A stretch of DNA of 64,000 bases from Gordionus sp. m RMFG-2023 (Eukaryota; Nematomorpha; Gordioida; Chordodea; Parachordodidae), in the NCBI RefSeq assembly GCF_954871325.1, contig NC_088775.1:13617561-13681560 (forward strand), given 5' to 3'. Shown here one piece after another: positions 36,375 through 50,200 of the stretch. Every line of letters starts with the position of its first letter. The stretch's first letter is position 1. The position numbers were made by a program, and so were the translations under genes. Below the pieces are notes generated by a model. That model did not search any database. It had not been told where the DNA came from and saw only the letters and a program-made list of their open reading frames with translations.

Positions 36375-37113
36375 TTTATTTTAAATTTAGTGCTAAATAA
36401 AATTTTGAGCTAAATTCACCAAAATCTGTATTTAACGAAGCACTATTTCAAAATCTCGCGATAAACACAAAATGATTTGTGTTTTGAAAAAATCGCGGCG
36501 ATTTGCTTCCGCGTATCAAATCGCGCGATCGGTAACTATGAATGCGATATCATATTTACTGTATTTAGTATTTATCGCGTCTAAATCGCAATCGCAATTG
36601 AGCCACTATTAATTCAGGGTTATTCTTTATATTTTGAAGATAATGAATAAATGTACCAAAATGAATTATTAAATTAAATAATTTATTTTTATAACAATTA
36701 ATCGTCTGCTTTTAAAATGACCATCGAAACAAGAATTGCAAGTAGAGCTAATGATTTTTATAAAAATTTTTATATAAATTATCTTTCATCATTCATAACC
36801 AGATATCATTTTAAATTTTAAAAGATATTATATACAATATACATCAATATTTTTTTTTGTTTCACTTAGATATTTTTATCATTTTTTTTATTATGAAGTT
36901 TTAATATCTCCAAATACATTTTAAATTCAACTAATAAATTTTTAATATAAATATAATTATGATTATATTCTCACTACTTCTTTTTTAAAGCATTTCTTTT
37001 ATACTATCACTTTAAATTGCTTAGTAGGGGGCAAGCAACATTTTTTAAAATAAATATTATTGACACTACTGAGAATAAAGAATATAAAAATATAAGTATA
37101 ACGCTATTTATAT

Positions 37114-37459
37114 TAGAGATCTGCAAAGTTAGGCCCGGCGGCCTAATTATATTTAAAATAATCGGGTTCGGGCCGGGCCTAATATTTTAAAAAAAATTTA
37201 GGCCGGGTCGGGTCGGACTTTTGATTTTTTTTAAAATATATCTTAACTTATCAATTTTATATTGAATTTTTTATGTAAAATAAAAATATTTGATTTTATT
37301 TATTGAAACTAAACGACATATAACATATGTCTTTTATTTTGAGTAATTATAAAAATTAATTTCTATATTAAAATAAATTCGGGCCGGGCCGGGTCGGTAA
37401 ATTTTCTTAAAAAAATTTCGGGTTCGGGCTTGAAAAATTAGGCCCGATGCAGATCACTA
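37114..37459. mobile_element. GC-cored hAT-type MITE, 346 bp
   Basis: Flanked by ATTTATAT on both sides, a perfect 8-bp duplication. Ends TAGAGATCTGCAAAG and GATGCAGATCACTA are inverted repeats. Inside both ends are GGGCCGGGCC runs. Best preserved of the GC-cored set (925-1293, 59992-60271). No ORF. Confidence 0.9.
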
Positions 37460-38068
37460 ATTTATATATAAAATAAGGTGTTGATTAGAATTAATTTTCA
37501 TGATTTTAACGGATTATAAAAAAAAATTCATTTCCTAAAGTTACAAATTATCCATCCCTTAGTATTGCCAAAAAAAATTCGATTCCCCCCTCCAATCATC
37601 TTAATTTTTTTTTCAGATGTACTCTCACTTAAACCTTTGAAACGAAAATAATTAAATAACACAAAATATGTTTAAAAAATTTAAAACGGGATTTTCATAA
37701 AATCCAATTTAATTAAAATTGTAAACAGCTAAATAGTAAATTTATAAATTTAGTTTATAAAAGTATGTTTTTTCGTCTTATAATAATATTATTCGCCCAG
37801 AGACATCTAGCCCCTTCAAAGCCAAACTTCGACCCCCTTTCCTTCCCCCCTACCTCCATCCTATCCAAAATATAAAATGCATACTGGTTATGCATATTGA
37901 TTTAGAGGGTATCCCTTAATATTTCAATGACAAAATACTACCGTACCCACGTGATAGAGGACCCAGTCTGACCCAGAATCTTAACCATTTTATACTTATT
38001 CGAAATTTGTCTAATTTTATTTTAAAAAAGAGGCCATCATGACTAGAAAATATTTTTTTTTAATTTAG

Positions 38069-38244
38069 TGATTCTAAGTAAAATTAAAAAAAAATTATTA
38101 AAAGAAATTATAGACGTATTGCAATGCAAAGATAATAAACTAAATGAAAACTCGGTAGTTGATTGTATTTTAATTGATTTGATTGACGGTGTCAACGAGG
38201 AAATAGGTATACATGAATCTTCGCAATGGCAGCAATGTTCGAAG
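38069..38244 (+). CDS. TEX11: TEX11 exon (first recognised), N-terminal helices
   Basis: Acceptor AATTTAG, donor AAG/GTTTAA. Begins mid-codon (two bases) and ends on a codon boundary. Reads [17 protein letters not shown], then [18 protein letters not shown], like the N-terminal helices just before the SPO22 domain. An alternative donor (AAATAG/GTATAC at 38206) would break the phase with the next exon. Confidence 0.75.
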
Positions 38245-41200
38245 GTTTAATTATATGGAAATTATGATAATCCCTCAAATCAAGGAATGTTCAACTCAAG
38301 AAAATTTTTTAATTGGATGAAATATATTTAAAATTAAATAAGTATTTGAAGTAAAAAGTAGGATTAAAGGATGGGTGAGAGAGATATAGGTTAGGATTAT
38401 TTAGAGGTTTGAGAGATATTGGTTAGGGTCTAGATTGTGTTTTAACGAAATTTAATATTTATTATTAATAACCTGACAGGTCATATAATTATAAATAAAG
38501 AATAGAAATTAAAAATTAATAAGCTGTTCTCATGGCAATTTCTTTGAGTGACTATAATCAAAATTATTCAGATTACTTATTTATACATCCTGAATAAGTT
38601 CAAATGATGCTCAGGAATTTTTTTTAGACAGTTATATCGTAATACGTTATAATATTTACGAAAGGTGAGGTTGGATTCATAGTAGGATCCGATCCGACAC
38701 AATTTACCAGCTGATTGAATTCTAAAATCTGTTTATGAGATCAATTTTTTCTTTATTTATCTTAATTTTATTTTAAATTTTATTCAGGATTAATAGTCTG
38801 AGAATTATTCATTTCAATAGAAAAAAAATTGATCTCATTAAAATATTAATAAAATCGATCCACTGTTAAATCATGTCAGATCGGATCCTACTATGAATTC
38901 AATCAGATTTGGACATAAGTTTTATATAAATAATCTTTTCCAAAAAATTATTAAAGCCTTTTTTTGAAATTAATCAAAAAGATAATGAATAGTGTAGCCG
39001 ATTTGTGGAATACAATTTTACACAAACTAAACATGAAAATAAAAGAAGATTTGATCCTTAAATGTAAAAAATCTCAATTTTTCAATATTTCTAATCACTT
39101 TTTTCTATTTCATTAATTTATTTTATTTAAAAAATACCAAATGACCAGTAAAAATATTAGCATTTCGTGTAATTGATAAGATATTAGATGGTGTCAAAGA
39201 TTCGATGCTCTACAAAAATCAATTGAAGGTATTAGCTATCTCTATCTATTACTATTTATTTCCTGATTAAATTTATTGCATTGCTTAAAGAGGCAAAGAG
39301 ATTCTGAGATTTATTCCTAACCTGGTTGTCAAATATCCTAAGCGTGTTACCTTGCATTCACAGTAGCGCCAATTCGGGCGAAGTATTATAAAATAAACAA
39401 AAATACAACATATTTTGTACAATTCGCCATGAATTCGCGTTAAGTGGGGTTATGCATGTATTTGTACTAGTGTGAACGCGTTCGTGAACGAAGTTCGTTT
39501 TTTTGAAAAAAGGTGATGAACGGCGTTCCTTTTTTTGACGAACTTTGAACGTGAACGTGTTCCTTTTTTTTGATGAACGCGTTCAATTTTACGTTCGTTC
39601 AATTTTAAAAACACTTTTTATTTTTATTTATTTGAAAAATTAATATTAATCCGCATTTTTTAACAAAAAAGTCTTATATTTTTATTTATTTGAAAGATTA
39701 ATATTTAATCCAATTTTTTAACAAAAAAGTCTTATATTTTTTAATCAGCTGTTTTTATTTTTTCCTTTTTCATATTGCAATTAACGTACCATAGTGCTAC
39801 TGCTAGAGAAGATAAGATTAAAGTTTATTAATTTGAATATTTTATATTTTAATTTAATAGATTAGCATTTGCATGGATATAAATATCATCATCAGATTCT
39901 GAAAATCAAAATTCAATATTAGATGAATTAGAATTACCATGGCCCAAATATCAAAAATATTTCACTGTTTTAAAATCAATTCCGAGATATCCTTTTTTTT
40001 GACTAGGAAGAAGAGGGCAGATTGGAGGATGATAACATAGCTCAATTTTTTGAAACAATGGATAAAACATTAAATGTTTTTAATAAATTCCCCCTTTTAA
40101 AAGAATTGTTTATCAAGTATAACACCTCAATCCCTTCATCTGCCCCTGTTGAGCTAGTTTTTAGTATAGCTAACGCTGTATTAACTGACAAGCGTTCATG
40201 CCTATCAGATGAAAATTTTAAAAAGCAATTATTATTAAAAATTAATAAGAAAAATTTTTTATAAATTTATTTTTTTATCGCTCTATTATATTGTATTTAT
40301 AATTATATTATCAAAATAAAACTATTATTTTTTATCATGGCTAATATATTGTGTTGAAAAATATAAGGCAATTATTTATATTAAATTAAATTTTAAAAAA
40401 AATTTATCATAAAATTTTGAACGTATGAACGCGTTCATGAACTTGAACGCGTTCCTTTTTTTGAATTTGAACGTGAACTTGAACGCGTTCGATTTTTGTC
40501 AATGAACGTTGAACGCGAACGCGTTCGATTTTTTTAAAAATGTTTACAGCACTAATTTGTACCCGTTTAAGGTTGAACGATAAAACAGAAAGCTTATGCA
40601 ATGAGAATAATAAAAAAAATTTGCAATACTTTTATAAATATTTTTTTTGTCATTTATAACTTTCTTTTTATATATAGTATAATATAATTGCATTTCATTT
40701 TTGAGAGGGTGATATAATAATATATATAATATTTTTTTATAGATGACTTTAAACATTCTACAGCATGCCAAAGGTAAATTATTCTTTGTATAATATATAT
40801 TATTAATATATTATTCATTTAGCAGAAGATAACAGGATAAAAGTTAGAGACATACTAAATGCCTCGATTAAGGTTATTAAAAAAAATTGAATTTCCACTT
40901 GCAATGTTTCTCGGTTTTGTTGTAACATTTCCCTGAATTTATAACGCTCCGAAATTTCTGGTTTGGTTAAAAAAGTTATAAGAGGGTTATGCATATTTAA
41001 AAATCCAGTTATTACTTTTAAATGTAATTTAATATTCTATCTCAGTTTTCTTTGTTTATTATTAGATAAAAAATATTAATGTTAAAACTATTATTTTTAT
41101 GTTAAACATTCTTACTGGGAATTCGCCATTACCAATTATATAAGCTTCTCCCCTTTCGCCTATTGATTGTAAAGTTTAATTATAATACTAAATTTATAAA

Positions 41201-44200
41201 ATTTTTAATTCCTGGTAATATTTTATTTTTTTTAGAATTGTCATCAATATATAAAATGGCTTGAATCTACAGGGCAAATTAAAATAAATAAAGCTGTTGA
41301 AAATGAATACAATGGAGTCTCAAAGTCTTTATTAAAAATTATGATCACAAAAGCTGATATAGTAAGTCAATTTTTTAAAATTTTAATATATAGTATTGTA
41401 GGGCCGGCACGTTGCCCGAGCCAAATAATATATCACATATCTCTAACAAAACTTTATAAAATAAAATAAATATTTGAAATATATTTTACTAGTGTTGTTA
41501 ACGATTTTTTTTCAAAAATAACTAATTACATTAAAAATTTATCTTGCCAAAAATGTAATTAATTACAAGCCAAAGTTACCTTATCGTTCTCAAAAATATA
41601 ACTACATTAACAACACAATATTTTGCTAATTTTTTACATTATTAATATGAAGTGGGCCCCTCGCAGAGCCGATCGCAATTATTCTTTTTTTACTAATTGG
41701 CTCAGACTTAAAAATAATCACCCCTGCAGGCCTCTCATTATTTTAGATATTTTATTGCACGGCCGCAATCGTAATGATATTATTTAAATGCTAATCATAT
41801 CTCACATGTTAATGAATTTGGAGAAATTCTTTATCCACTAGGGCATCATGGAGTTCATTTTAACACGGTATTGTGGGAATCTCAATTTATATTTATACAT
41901 ATCGTATCCACAGAAATTCGGATTCTCAAAAAATCCTACAATGAGGGCTTTCAAATTTGTAAAGTTTGATGGTGACCAGAAATATATCCCAGTATAGTAG
42001 ATTATGAATTTCAGACAACTGGCAATAAAGATTTTGTGTATTTTTATAAAAAATAGAAATTATTATAAATTAAGGGTAATTCGAAAGTTCAAATTCATAA
42101 ATGGAAGTAGTTATGCAAAATCACTCCATTTAAGCCGATTTTTAAAAAGAGCTAACTTAGTATTTATCCAGAAAATTTGCAAGCCTGAAGATTTTTCTAA
42201 TAGATGGCACAAAAATTTAGACATCTTCTAGTAGACAATATCTTTCTGGCTAAAATACTGAGTTAGCCTTTTTTAAAAATCAGCTTAAATAGAGCTACAT
42301 CACAAAACGGAAGATTATTTGAAATTCAGGTCTAAAATAGGCCAGTTTTTAGCCCACCTATTCCACTTCGAGCTAGGACGGGCGGGCTAAAAAGATTTTA
42401 AACATTGGGTGGGTTAAAATAATTTATTTAAAATAATATTTTATGCGAAATAAACAGAACAGACTTCTATTTATTTTTAAAAAAAATTTTTATTCTATAT
42501 TATTGATTATTTTATCAGTAAAACAAAATATATAAAGAGCCAAACTAACCTAAAGTAATTTTTAGAAATTGGACGGGTGGGTTAATGTGCGTAGCCAGGG
42601 GGGTGGGGGGATAAAAAATTTCTAAATTGGAATTATATTTTTTGTGAAAATCAAAAATTTGTTAGAACTGATCATCATATAAAATTTATTATAACCAATC
42701 ATATTTTTAAAAAATGGCGATTTCTAACACAAATATTTAAAATATTGGTACAAAATATTTAAAAGCGAGTTTAATATTGTTAAAAAATATTACATGGCCT
42801 ATTCAAAAACTAATCGAATTGAATAGTAATTAAAATAAATATGATTTTTGATTCCGATTTTGGACAAATTATTAGAATAATTTGTTTATTTGAAAAATTA
42901 TCCATTCTGATTTGAATTATTAATATGCTTAAGACCTCCACCTCTCCCACATCTCAATTTTGCTATTTTTCGTAAATATTATTTAAGCTATTTAAAAATC
43001 ACCCCCCCCCCCTACTTCCCTCTTCCCCAAAAAAGTATACAATATATCACTATAAGGAAGAATTTGAAAGAAAGACTAGTAAAAGTTAGTACTGTAAAGT
43101 AACGTCAAAAAAGTAACGATCTCATTAACGGCGTTACCTTCTTATAGAGAATAATGGAAACGCGTTTCTTTTTTTGAGTAACGTTAACGCAAAACTTTAC
43201 TCGTTGTTTCAAATTTTTCTTAAAAAATATGGAAAGAACATATTTTCTTGTATTATAAAATTACCTTTATTTATTTTTTAAATTTTATAAATAATTTTTA
43301 AATTTTTGTTGTAAAATTTTCTTAGGATTATTAATCTAATTAATATTTAATCAATCAATGAATGAATTTTTACTAATATTAATAAAATATTTTATAAAAA
43401 ATATATTTTCAATTTTACTTTTTCTTCAGATGAGAGTACCTACCTTGGCTCCAACACGAAACATTTTTACATCAATAAAGAAAACTAAGGGTATAAAGTT
43501 TACACTTTTTTAGTATAAATTGTGTCCCAATTCAAATATTTTTTACCTCAATTGTGGAATAAACATGGGTATCCTCCCAACTGTGCAGCCATTTTTAGGG
43601 AAAAAAGGGATATCTACAAACTGGTTATAACACGATGAAACTCTTTCTATAACTCCGTGAAATTAATATAGACTTATTAACGAGAATGGCCACAAATTTT
43701 GAATAACAACCAGGTACAGATTATTTTCAAATAAAGGTAATAAAAAAAAATTGAAAAGATCTGAATTAAGTTTTGACGATGAACTTAGTTTCAAAATAAA
43801 GATTATTCATTAATTTTTAATAAATCCCCTCAATTAAAATTTTTATTTATTCAATACAATACAACCCTTTCATCTTCTCCGCCAGTTTAACGTGTGCTTA
43901 GCACAGCGAAAACTGTGTTGAGCACTAGCACTCCTGTTTATCTGATCAAAATTTTAATCAATTGTTGTTTAAAATAAATAAAAAATTATTACAAAAATAT
44001 TTTATCTTATAATATATTGTTTTTCTACTAATTTATTTATAAATTATATATATAAAAAAATTATTATAAAAAGATATCTTATTTCGCATAATTTTATTTA
44101 TATTATATATATAAATAAAATTTTTTTCAAATATATAATATTAAATTTTTTAAGTAACGAGTGACTCGTTACATTTTTGAATAACCAGTAATGCGAGTTG

Positions 44201-47200
44201 CTTTTTCACAATTAATGAGAAACGGTAACGCGTTTCTTATTACAGACGATTTACATCATTAGTAGAAGTTAATAACTTTTTTAATATTCAAAATTTTCAG
44301 AAAAAAAGCATTTTTATAAAAAAAAAAGTGAAAACTCAAAATATATAAATCTAATATAGCTATTGGATTATAATAAGTGGACCTAATGACAGCTATGGGG
44401 AAAAACTTCCACCTAATAATGCCCCCCCCCCTAGAAAATTTCTTATGTGCCTATGTAGGTATACACTGCTTGTGAAAGGCCTTTCTTAATTGGGAAAAAA
44501 ATCGTACATATTAGAAAAAACAAATGAAAAACTCTTCTTTGGGATTTCGACAATTTTTTAATATTTGTCTTGTATTGGGGAATAAATCTCGATGTATATT
44601 ATGCAAAGTTAGTCCATTCAATTAATTTTAAGATATCGGACTTTTGAGATATATTCTCCGTAATGAAGAAAAGGTACTCTCGTTTGTGCTGGTACTAATT
44701 GATAGTGTTAAAATACTAAATTTTAAATTTTGTAATACTGAAAGATACATTTTAAAGATTTGAAGGATTACCTACTAAAATTAATCTATCATTCCAAGAA
44801 TTAAATTCTGAAAATAAATTTTGCTAAATATGTAATTTTTTTTAATATCAAGATTTAATATATCCTTGGAAGCACTGGCGCATCCAGGATTTGCTTAGGG
44901 AGGGGGGAGGGGAAAGTAAGCACTATTAAATGAATTTTCCCCCCATAAATTTGCTGGAGATCTTTAAATCCACTTATTGTAACACTTCGGCTATATTAGA
45001 TTTTTATAAAAATAATTTTGGGTTTTCACTTTGTTTTGTTGCTAAAATCCTTTTTTCTAATAATTTTAAATTATAGTCGTTATTTTAAAAAGATATTAAT
45101 TTTTAATTTGTGGAAATGGGGGGGGGGAGGGCAAATTTGCGTTGGGGAGGGGGGGGGGTAAATTTCCCCTTTCCTCCCCAGCCCCCATTGGTTACGCGTC
45201 TGCTCGAAAGAATTTTTATATGTGACCGTATTTGTAATTTGGATAGAGCCATTTGATAAATCACCAAATTCGTTCATTAATTTGAGTCAACAATATATCC
45301 AAAAGTTGAATAAAGACTGTTATTTTATAGTAATCCTCAATTATATCTATATGCAAGTCTGCGAAACTCAAAATCATATAATTTTGCTTTCGCCTTAATC
45401 AAATAAATCTCGTGAAATTCTTCATCAATATCTCTTAGTTTTCTAAATTGTAATAATACTCAAGATTCTCATAACTTCAGCCAAATACATATTATTATTT
45501 TTGCAAAATATTGAAAATGGTTGTATATAATTAAATAATACATTCCAATGGGAAAAAATCGGCTGTCGAAATGAATTTAATAATGTATTAGCTTCAGATA
45601 AAATATGTAGTTCAGGTCATCTAATATTTCTCTAGTTCTTCTGGATCCAAAAATTTTGTAACAACTTGATGCCGAAGGCTCCATGAGCAAGCCACTGGAT
45701 CAGGGAATAAGCGAGATTTCAGCCAGGAATTCAAACCAAAAGAATATAGTAGTTCAGATATAATAATAGTTTAGAGTTCTAGTTCGGTTCTTAAAAAATA
45801 ATAATATCGGTTCGGTTCAAACCTCTGTAAACCGATTTAAACTTTTTGTACACAAACCTACATTAGAATTATATATTCAGAGCACTTTTTTTTATTCCAG
45901 TAATAAACAAAATAAATATGAAACGTCATATCTAATTTATAAATTATAAAAAATTAACACCATTTATTAACTAGAATATTGTACATTATTTACTTTAAAA
46001 AAAATATTATTGAGCTGTATAATTAAGAAGTTATTTAGATTTATCATAGTCATATTACATCTATATAGAGAAAGTATAGATTTTTATAGTTAAAACATCT
46101 CGTTCGTCAAAGATAATTTATATGATTAAGGGAATCGATTGATTTTTCTTATAGGATATTCATTAACTAAAATATTTTTATACATGATCGTTCCAATAGA
46201 TTTTGTTTACAGCTATTCTTTTTATTAACAAAATTTTTTTAATAAATCATCTTCAATTGAAGATTTACTCATTATTGTTGATTCCTTTTCTCTAGAATCT
46301 TTCCAATTTAATTCCATGTTACATCATATTTTAATATAATATATAAATAATTTATATGATTTAATTTATACCTAAGCATTAATTTTATAAAAATTGCAAC
46401 TGAAACTTAGTGTTGTTAAACGGCTCGTTTTTAAAAAATGGCGAGCCAAAAAGCTTTTGCAAGCCTAGAGAATTTACTCATAGATGGCAGAAAGGTTTGG
46501 ATGTCTACTAAAAAAATCTTGAGGTTCGTATAATATTATTTTGGCCAAAATCATTAATTTAAAATCGACGAAATTGAGCCGTTTAACAACACTAGTGTAA
46601 CTAATCAAACAAAATTGATTGATAATATTCTTTAAAATAATTCGGATATTAAACATTAAGTCACGAGTTTCGACCGGTTACGTATTTTTAACGGATCGGT
46701 TTAGATTTGGATATATAATTATTTAACGATTCAGACTCGGTTCAGGTTCAATAAAATGTAGCAGTTTAAAGGTCGGTTCAGGTTCGGTTTGGATCCCCTA
46801 TTCCAGATAGTCTTTTATGGATATCGGTATAATTATTTTAAAATATAAGTTTAAAAAAACATGTATTTTTTTAATATTTTTTTAAACCCAAATTTTATTA
46901 TGCCTCGCTATAAACTTATGATTATTATATTATTTTTTTAATTGAAATTGCATTGTAATTAAAATCAAGACCTGCGGACTCTGACGGAAAATAACAATAC
47001 GTGCCTATAAGTTTTCGTCTTTTTTTACACAATCCGTGACCCGATGCCTAATTGAATACTATTTTTATTTTAAAGTTGAAAGAAAATGTTGGGAAATAAT
47101 ATAAATATACGTTTAATATTCATTCACTGCTCTCTCAACCCCCCCCCCCTCCATGTAACTAGTAAAATTTAAAAAATGGGGCTGGGCTTGAAAAATGATG

Positions 47201-50200
47201 CCAATCCTTCACTGTGCTTAACCATTAAAAATGAATATCTTAGAAAACTTATAGTTTGATGCTGTGTGTCCTAAAAAGGTAAAAAAAAAAGAAAAGATTG
47301 ATTTTTCATAATTCTAACCCCTACCCCTGTTCAAATTATTTTTCCTCAAATACAAGATTCCTTATCATTAAAATTTTAAAAAAATTTTATTGAGATCATT
47401 TGTTTGAAATTTCTTCTAAATTCATTTCGTTGCTTATATATATTTTGGCACTATTTGAAATTTTATTAAAGGATTTAATTAAAAAATAATCGAAAATGGT
47501 AAAATATACTCGAATGCATAAAAATAAATTTCGAAAAAAATACGATTTAAAAAAAAAGTTAGATATATAATAAATTGAGATTTCTCGATACCATAGTTTC
47601 AAAAAGGAATTCTATTGTACATAGTGCAATGCCAGAATACAATAAATTCTTCTTATCACTCTAACGACATAACTGCTATTTATTTGTTTAAAATTAATAT
47701 TTTTTATTATAAATACATTATACGTTATATTATATTATTTAAGGAATTTTCACTAAAAAATTATGAAGAAGTGAAGGCATTCGTTCAAGTCATCGAAGAT
47801 ACGTTGAGCCATATTCCAAACAGGGTACACACCATAACCCTATTCTGAAAATAGTTAAAATAATTCTATATTCAGTGGCATATCTCAGCTGTTGCATTTT
47901 TTTTTAATTATAGACGTACTCACAATAATATTTTGGTGTTCGAAATTAATAGACATGCTGAAGAGCCTTTGCTCCTATTGAACAACGCGAGTGTATTCAA
48001 TTTGCAACATTATAAATTGTGTATTTTTAAATAAACTAATATAAATATATTTTTTTCGGTTATAATCGGGAAAAATATAGCTGGGAAATTTTTTTTTACT
48101 CTCTCTACTAGGCAAAAAAAAACAGGAAAAACTTTCAGTTTTTCAGATTTAATTCCAAGCATAGTGTGATGTATATATTTAAATTTTAAAATATGATAAT
48201 AAAATGTCCATGAGTGAAATACACAGTGTTTGCTAATTGTTTAGGGCGAGCTCGCAAATAGGTAAAGTATAATTGTCATCACCTCCTAAATTCTTAAAAT
48301 CTGACATTTAGGATACACAAATATAAATTTTTTTAGAGGTAGGATGGATATATATCAAAATATCTACTGATTAAAAGTGTTGAAAAAGGATTTTATTTAA
48401 GAAAAAAAAGAAGTGACAATTGAGAGCGATTCTTTTAGAAGAATCGCTTAACAACCAACACCTGATGTGCGTATACTATGCTATATTTTAGTTATATAGG
48501 ATAGATGATTCAGGTTGTATAAATATATTTTATTAAATAAGCGTAATTATTTTTTATTACAGAATTTGATATTAAAGCATAGAGTTTCTCCTGTATTTCG
48601 AGCTGAATAATGTTATTTGATTAATTTTTCCGAAACTAGGTATAAGCTAAGGCCCGATCTACGGCTTAGAAAGTAAATATAGGACCAAGGCCTGGTCTGG
48701 GACTATAATTTATTTATTGAGATCGGCAGGGTCCACCCCCCCCCCCTAAATTTTCCTTACAGGAACTATTTATTTTAAAACTTTGCACAAAACAATTTTT
48801 AAAAAAGATAAAAATCTTAGCCCTATTGACATACAATTTTGCCGTTGATATGTATAACACCAAGGAATACGCGGAGTGCACGGATTGGGCGAAAATATCT
48901 TATGGATTATCTAAAAAGACTATCGAATTTGAAGACGAGTTTAAAGTTATTACTCGATATTTATTTTATTTATTAAAATTACCTAAGTTTTCTTACTTTT
49001 TAGGCTGTTCAGTTGACGCTATTTATAAAATAAGTTGAATCAGGACACCGCCTAATAGTTTTCTAATCAAAATAGGAACTTATTTAATTTTTTTTCAAAA
49101 TAAAACTTAAATTTATATTAGGTTATTTTACTGGCAATGTGCGCAATCTGACAAAGTGTATAATATCTTATAAAATTGTCTGAATTTTTTTTGGAGTAAC
49201 ATTTCCGGCAAAAATTGATTTTTTTTTAAATTTCAAAAATAAAATGCGCCAAATAAATAAAAATTGGAAAAAGTAAAAAATAATTTGTTGAACACATTTT
49301 TAAATTTGAAGATCTGATTTTGCCAGAAATGTATTTTTTTATAATTATCTATCCTATAAATTTCAGACTTGGTCAAGAATCATTTTAGATTTTTCTTAAT
49401 TTATACTATAATTATATATATTGACTTAAAACTGAGTTTGAAATGGTCTTCAAAATAAAAAATCTCAATTTTTCTTTAAAATGAGGTTTCTTTTAAAATA
49501 AGATATTTTTAAAATGATAATTTTTTTAGAATGCTCAAGTTTTTTTTGATTAAATTTTACCTAAAATTTTAAAAATACTCTTTTATATTTCTAATTTTTA
49601 TGCATAAAAATTTCATGATGAAATCACAAGCTTTAAATATGATTTTGATCTTCTTAAAAAAAACTTTAAAAGGGTCTTTGAAGATTTTTTTCCAAACAAC
49701 TTTGTGGAGGGTATAACCTGATATTACCAACGTTTATTGTCGCTAACATAATATAATATCATTCTCATTATTTTAGAGTAAAATTCTCTATTTACACGCT
49801 CAATGTTTACTTGACTGGAACGAGATCAGACATTGGAAAGAAGCTAGTGACCTTATAGATGAAGCCTATTCATTATTTCCTATTAACATCGGTTTTAATA
49901 TTAAATCATTACCTTCATTCTAGAATATATTTTATATATGCGCATGTCTTGCATCAAGAAAATCTTATCGTGCGAATTTTACAATTTTTATATAAATTAT
50001 ATTTAGATTATACATCTTCTTCCTTTATTATTTATAATATTTGAATAATACAGTTAAAGTTATTTTAATGTCAAGCTTATTTTAAATGAAAATCACAATA
50101 ATATTTTTTAATGAATTATTAGTTTCAATAATTTCCTTCAATAATAAAATATTAAAAAATATGTTACAAAATTTGTTTTTGAAAAAATTAATTATTACAA

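Larger units (their letters stand above)
34549..36608 (-). mobile_element. TIR element carrying a MADF gene, 2.06 kb
   Basis: Ends TAGTG and CACTA with an identical 17-bp inverted run GCGATTTAGACGCGATA just inside. Flanks TGAATTCA and TTAATTCA form an 8-bp duplication with one mismatch. Subterminal GCGATCG-type words crowd both ends. Inside is a six-exon MADF gene on the minus strand and no recognisable transposase. MADF proteins are known partners in PIF/Harbinger elements, but those leave 3-bp duplications, so the family assignment is open. It looks non-autonomous. Confidence 0.8.

Noticed and set aside
37878-37888. ATGCATACTG before GTTATG as the first TEX11 exon
   Set aside because: Phase fits, but four residues with no conservation cannot be told from chance; the 36717-36741 candidate is only slightly better.
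40407-40601. Minus-strand frame rich in RVQVH repeats as a gene
   Set aside because: It is the translation of the GAACGCGTTC array at the right end of the hAT copy 39468-40554.
45080-45277. Proline-rich minus-strand frame
   Set aside because: The prolines come from the poly-G runs at 45118 and 45151; no domain and no splice support.
47919-47990. Open stretch after TTATAG as an extra TEX11 exon
   Set aside because: It would break the phase, whereas exons 47597-47824 and 48763-48945 join directly in frame at the family spacing.
48563-48610. Exon after the good acceptor TTTTTATTACAG
   Set aside because: Open for 15 codons only, no family match, and not needed for phase.
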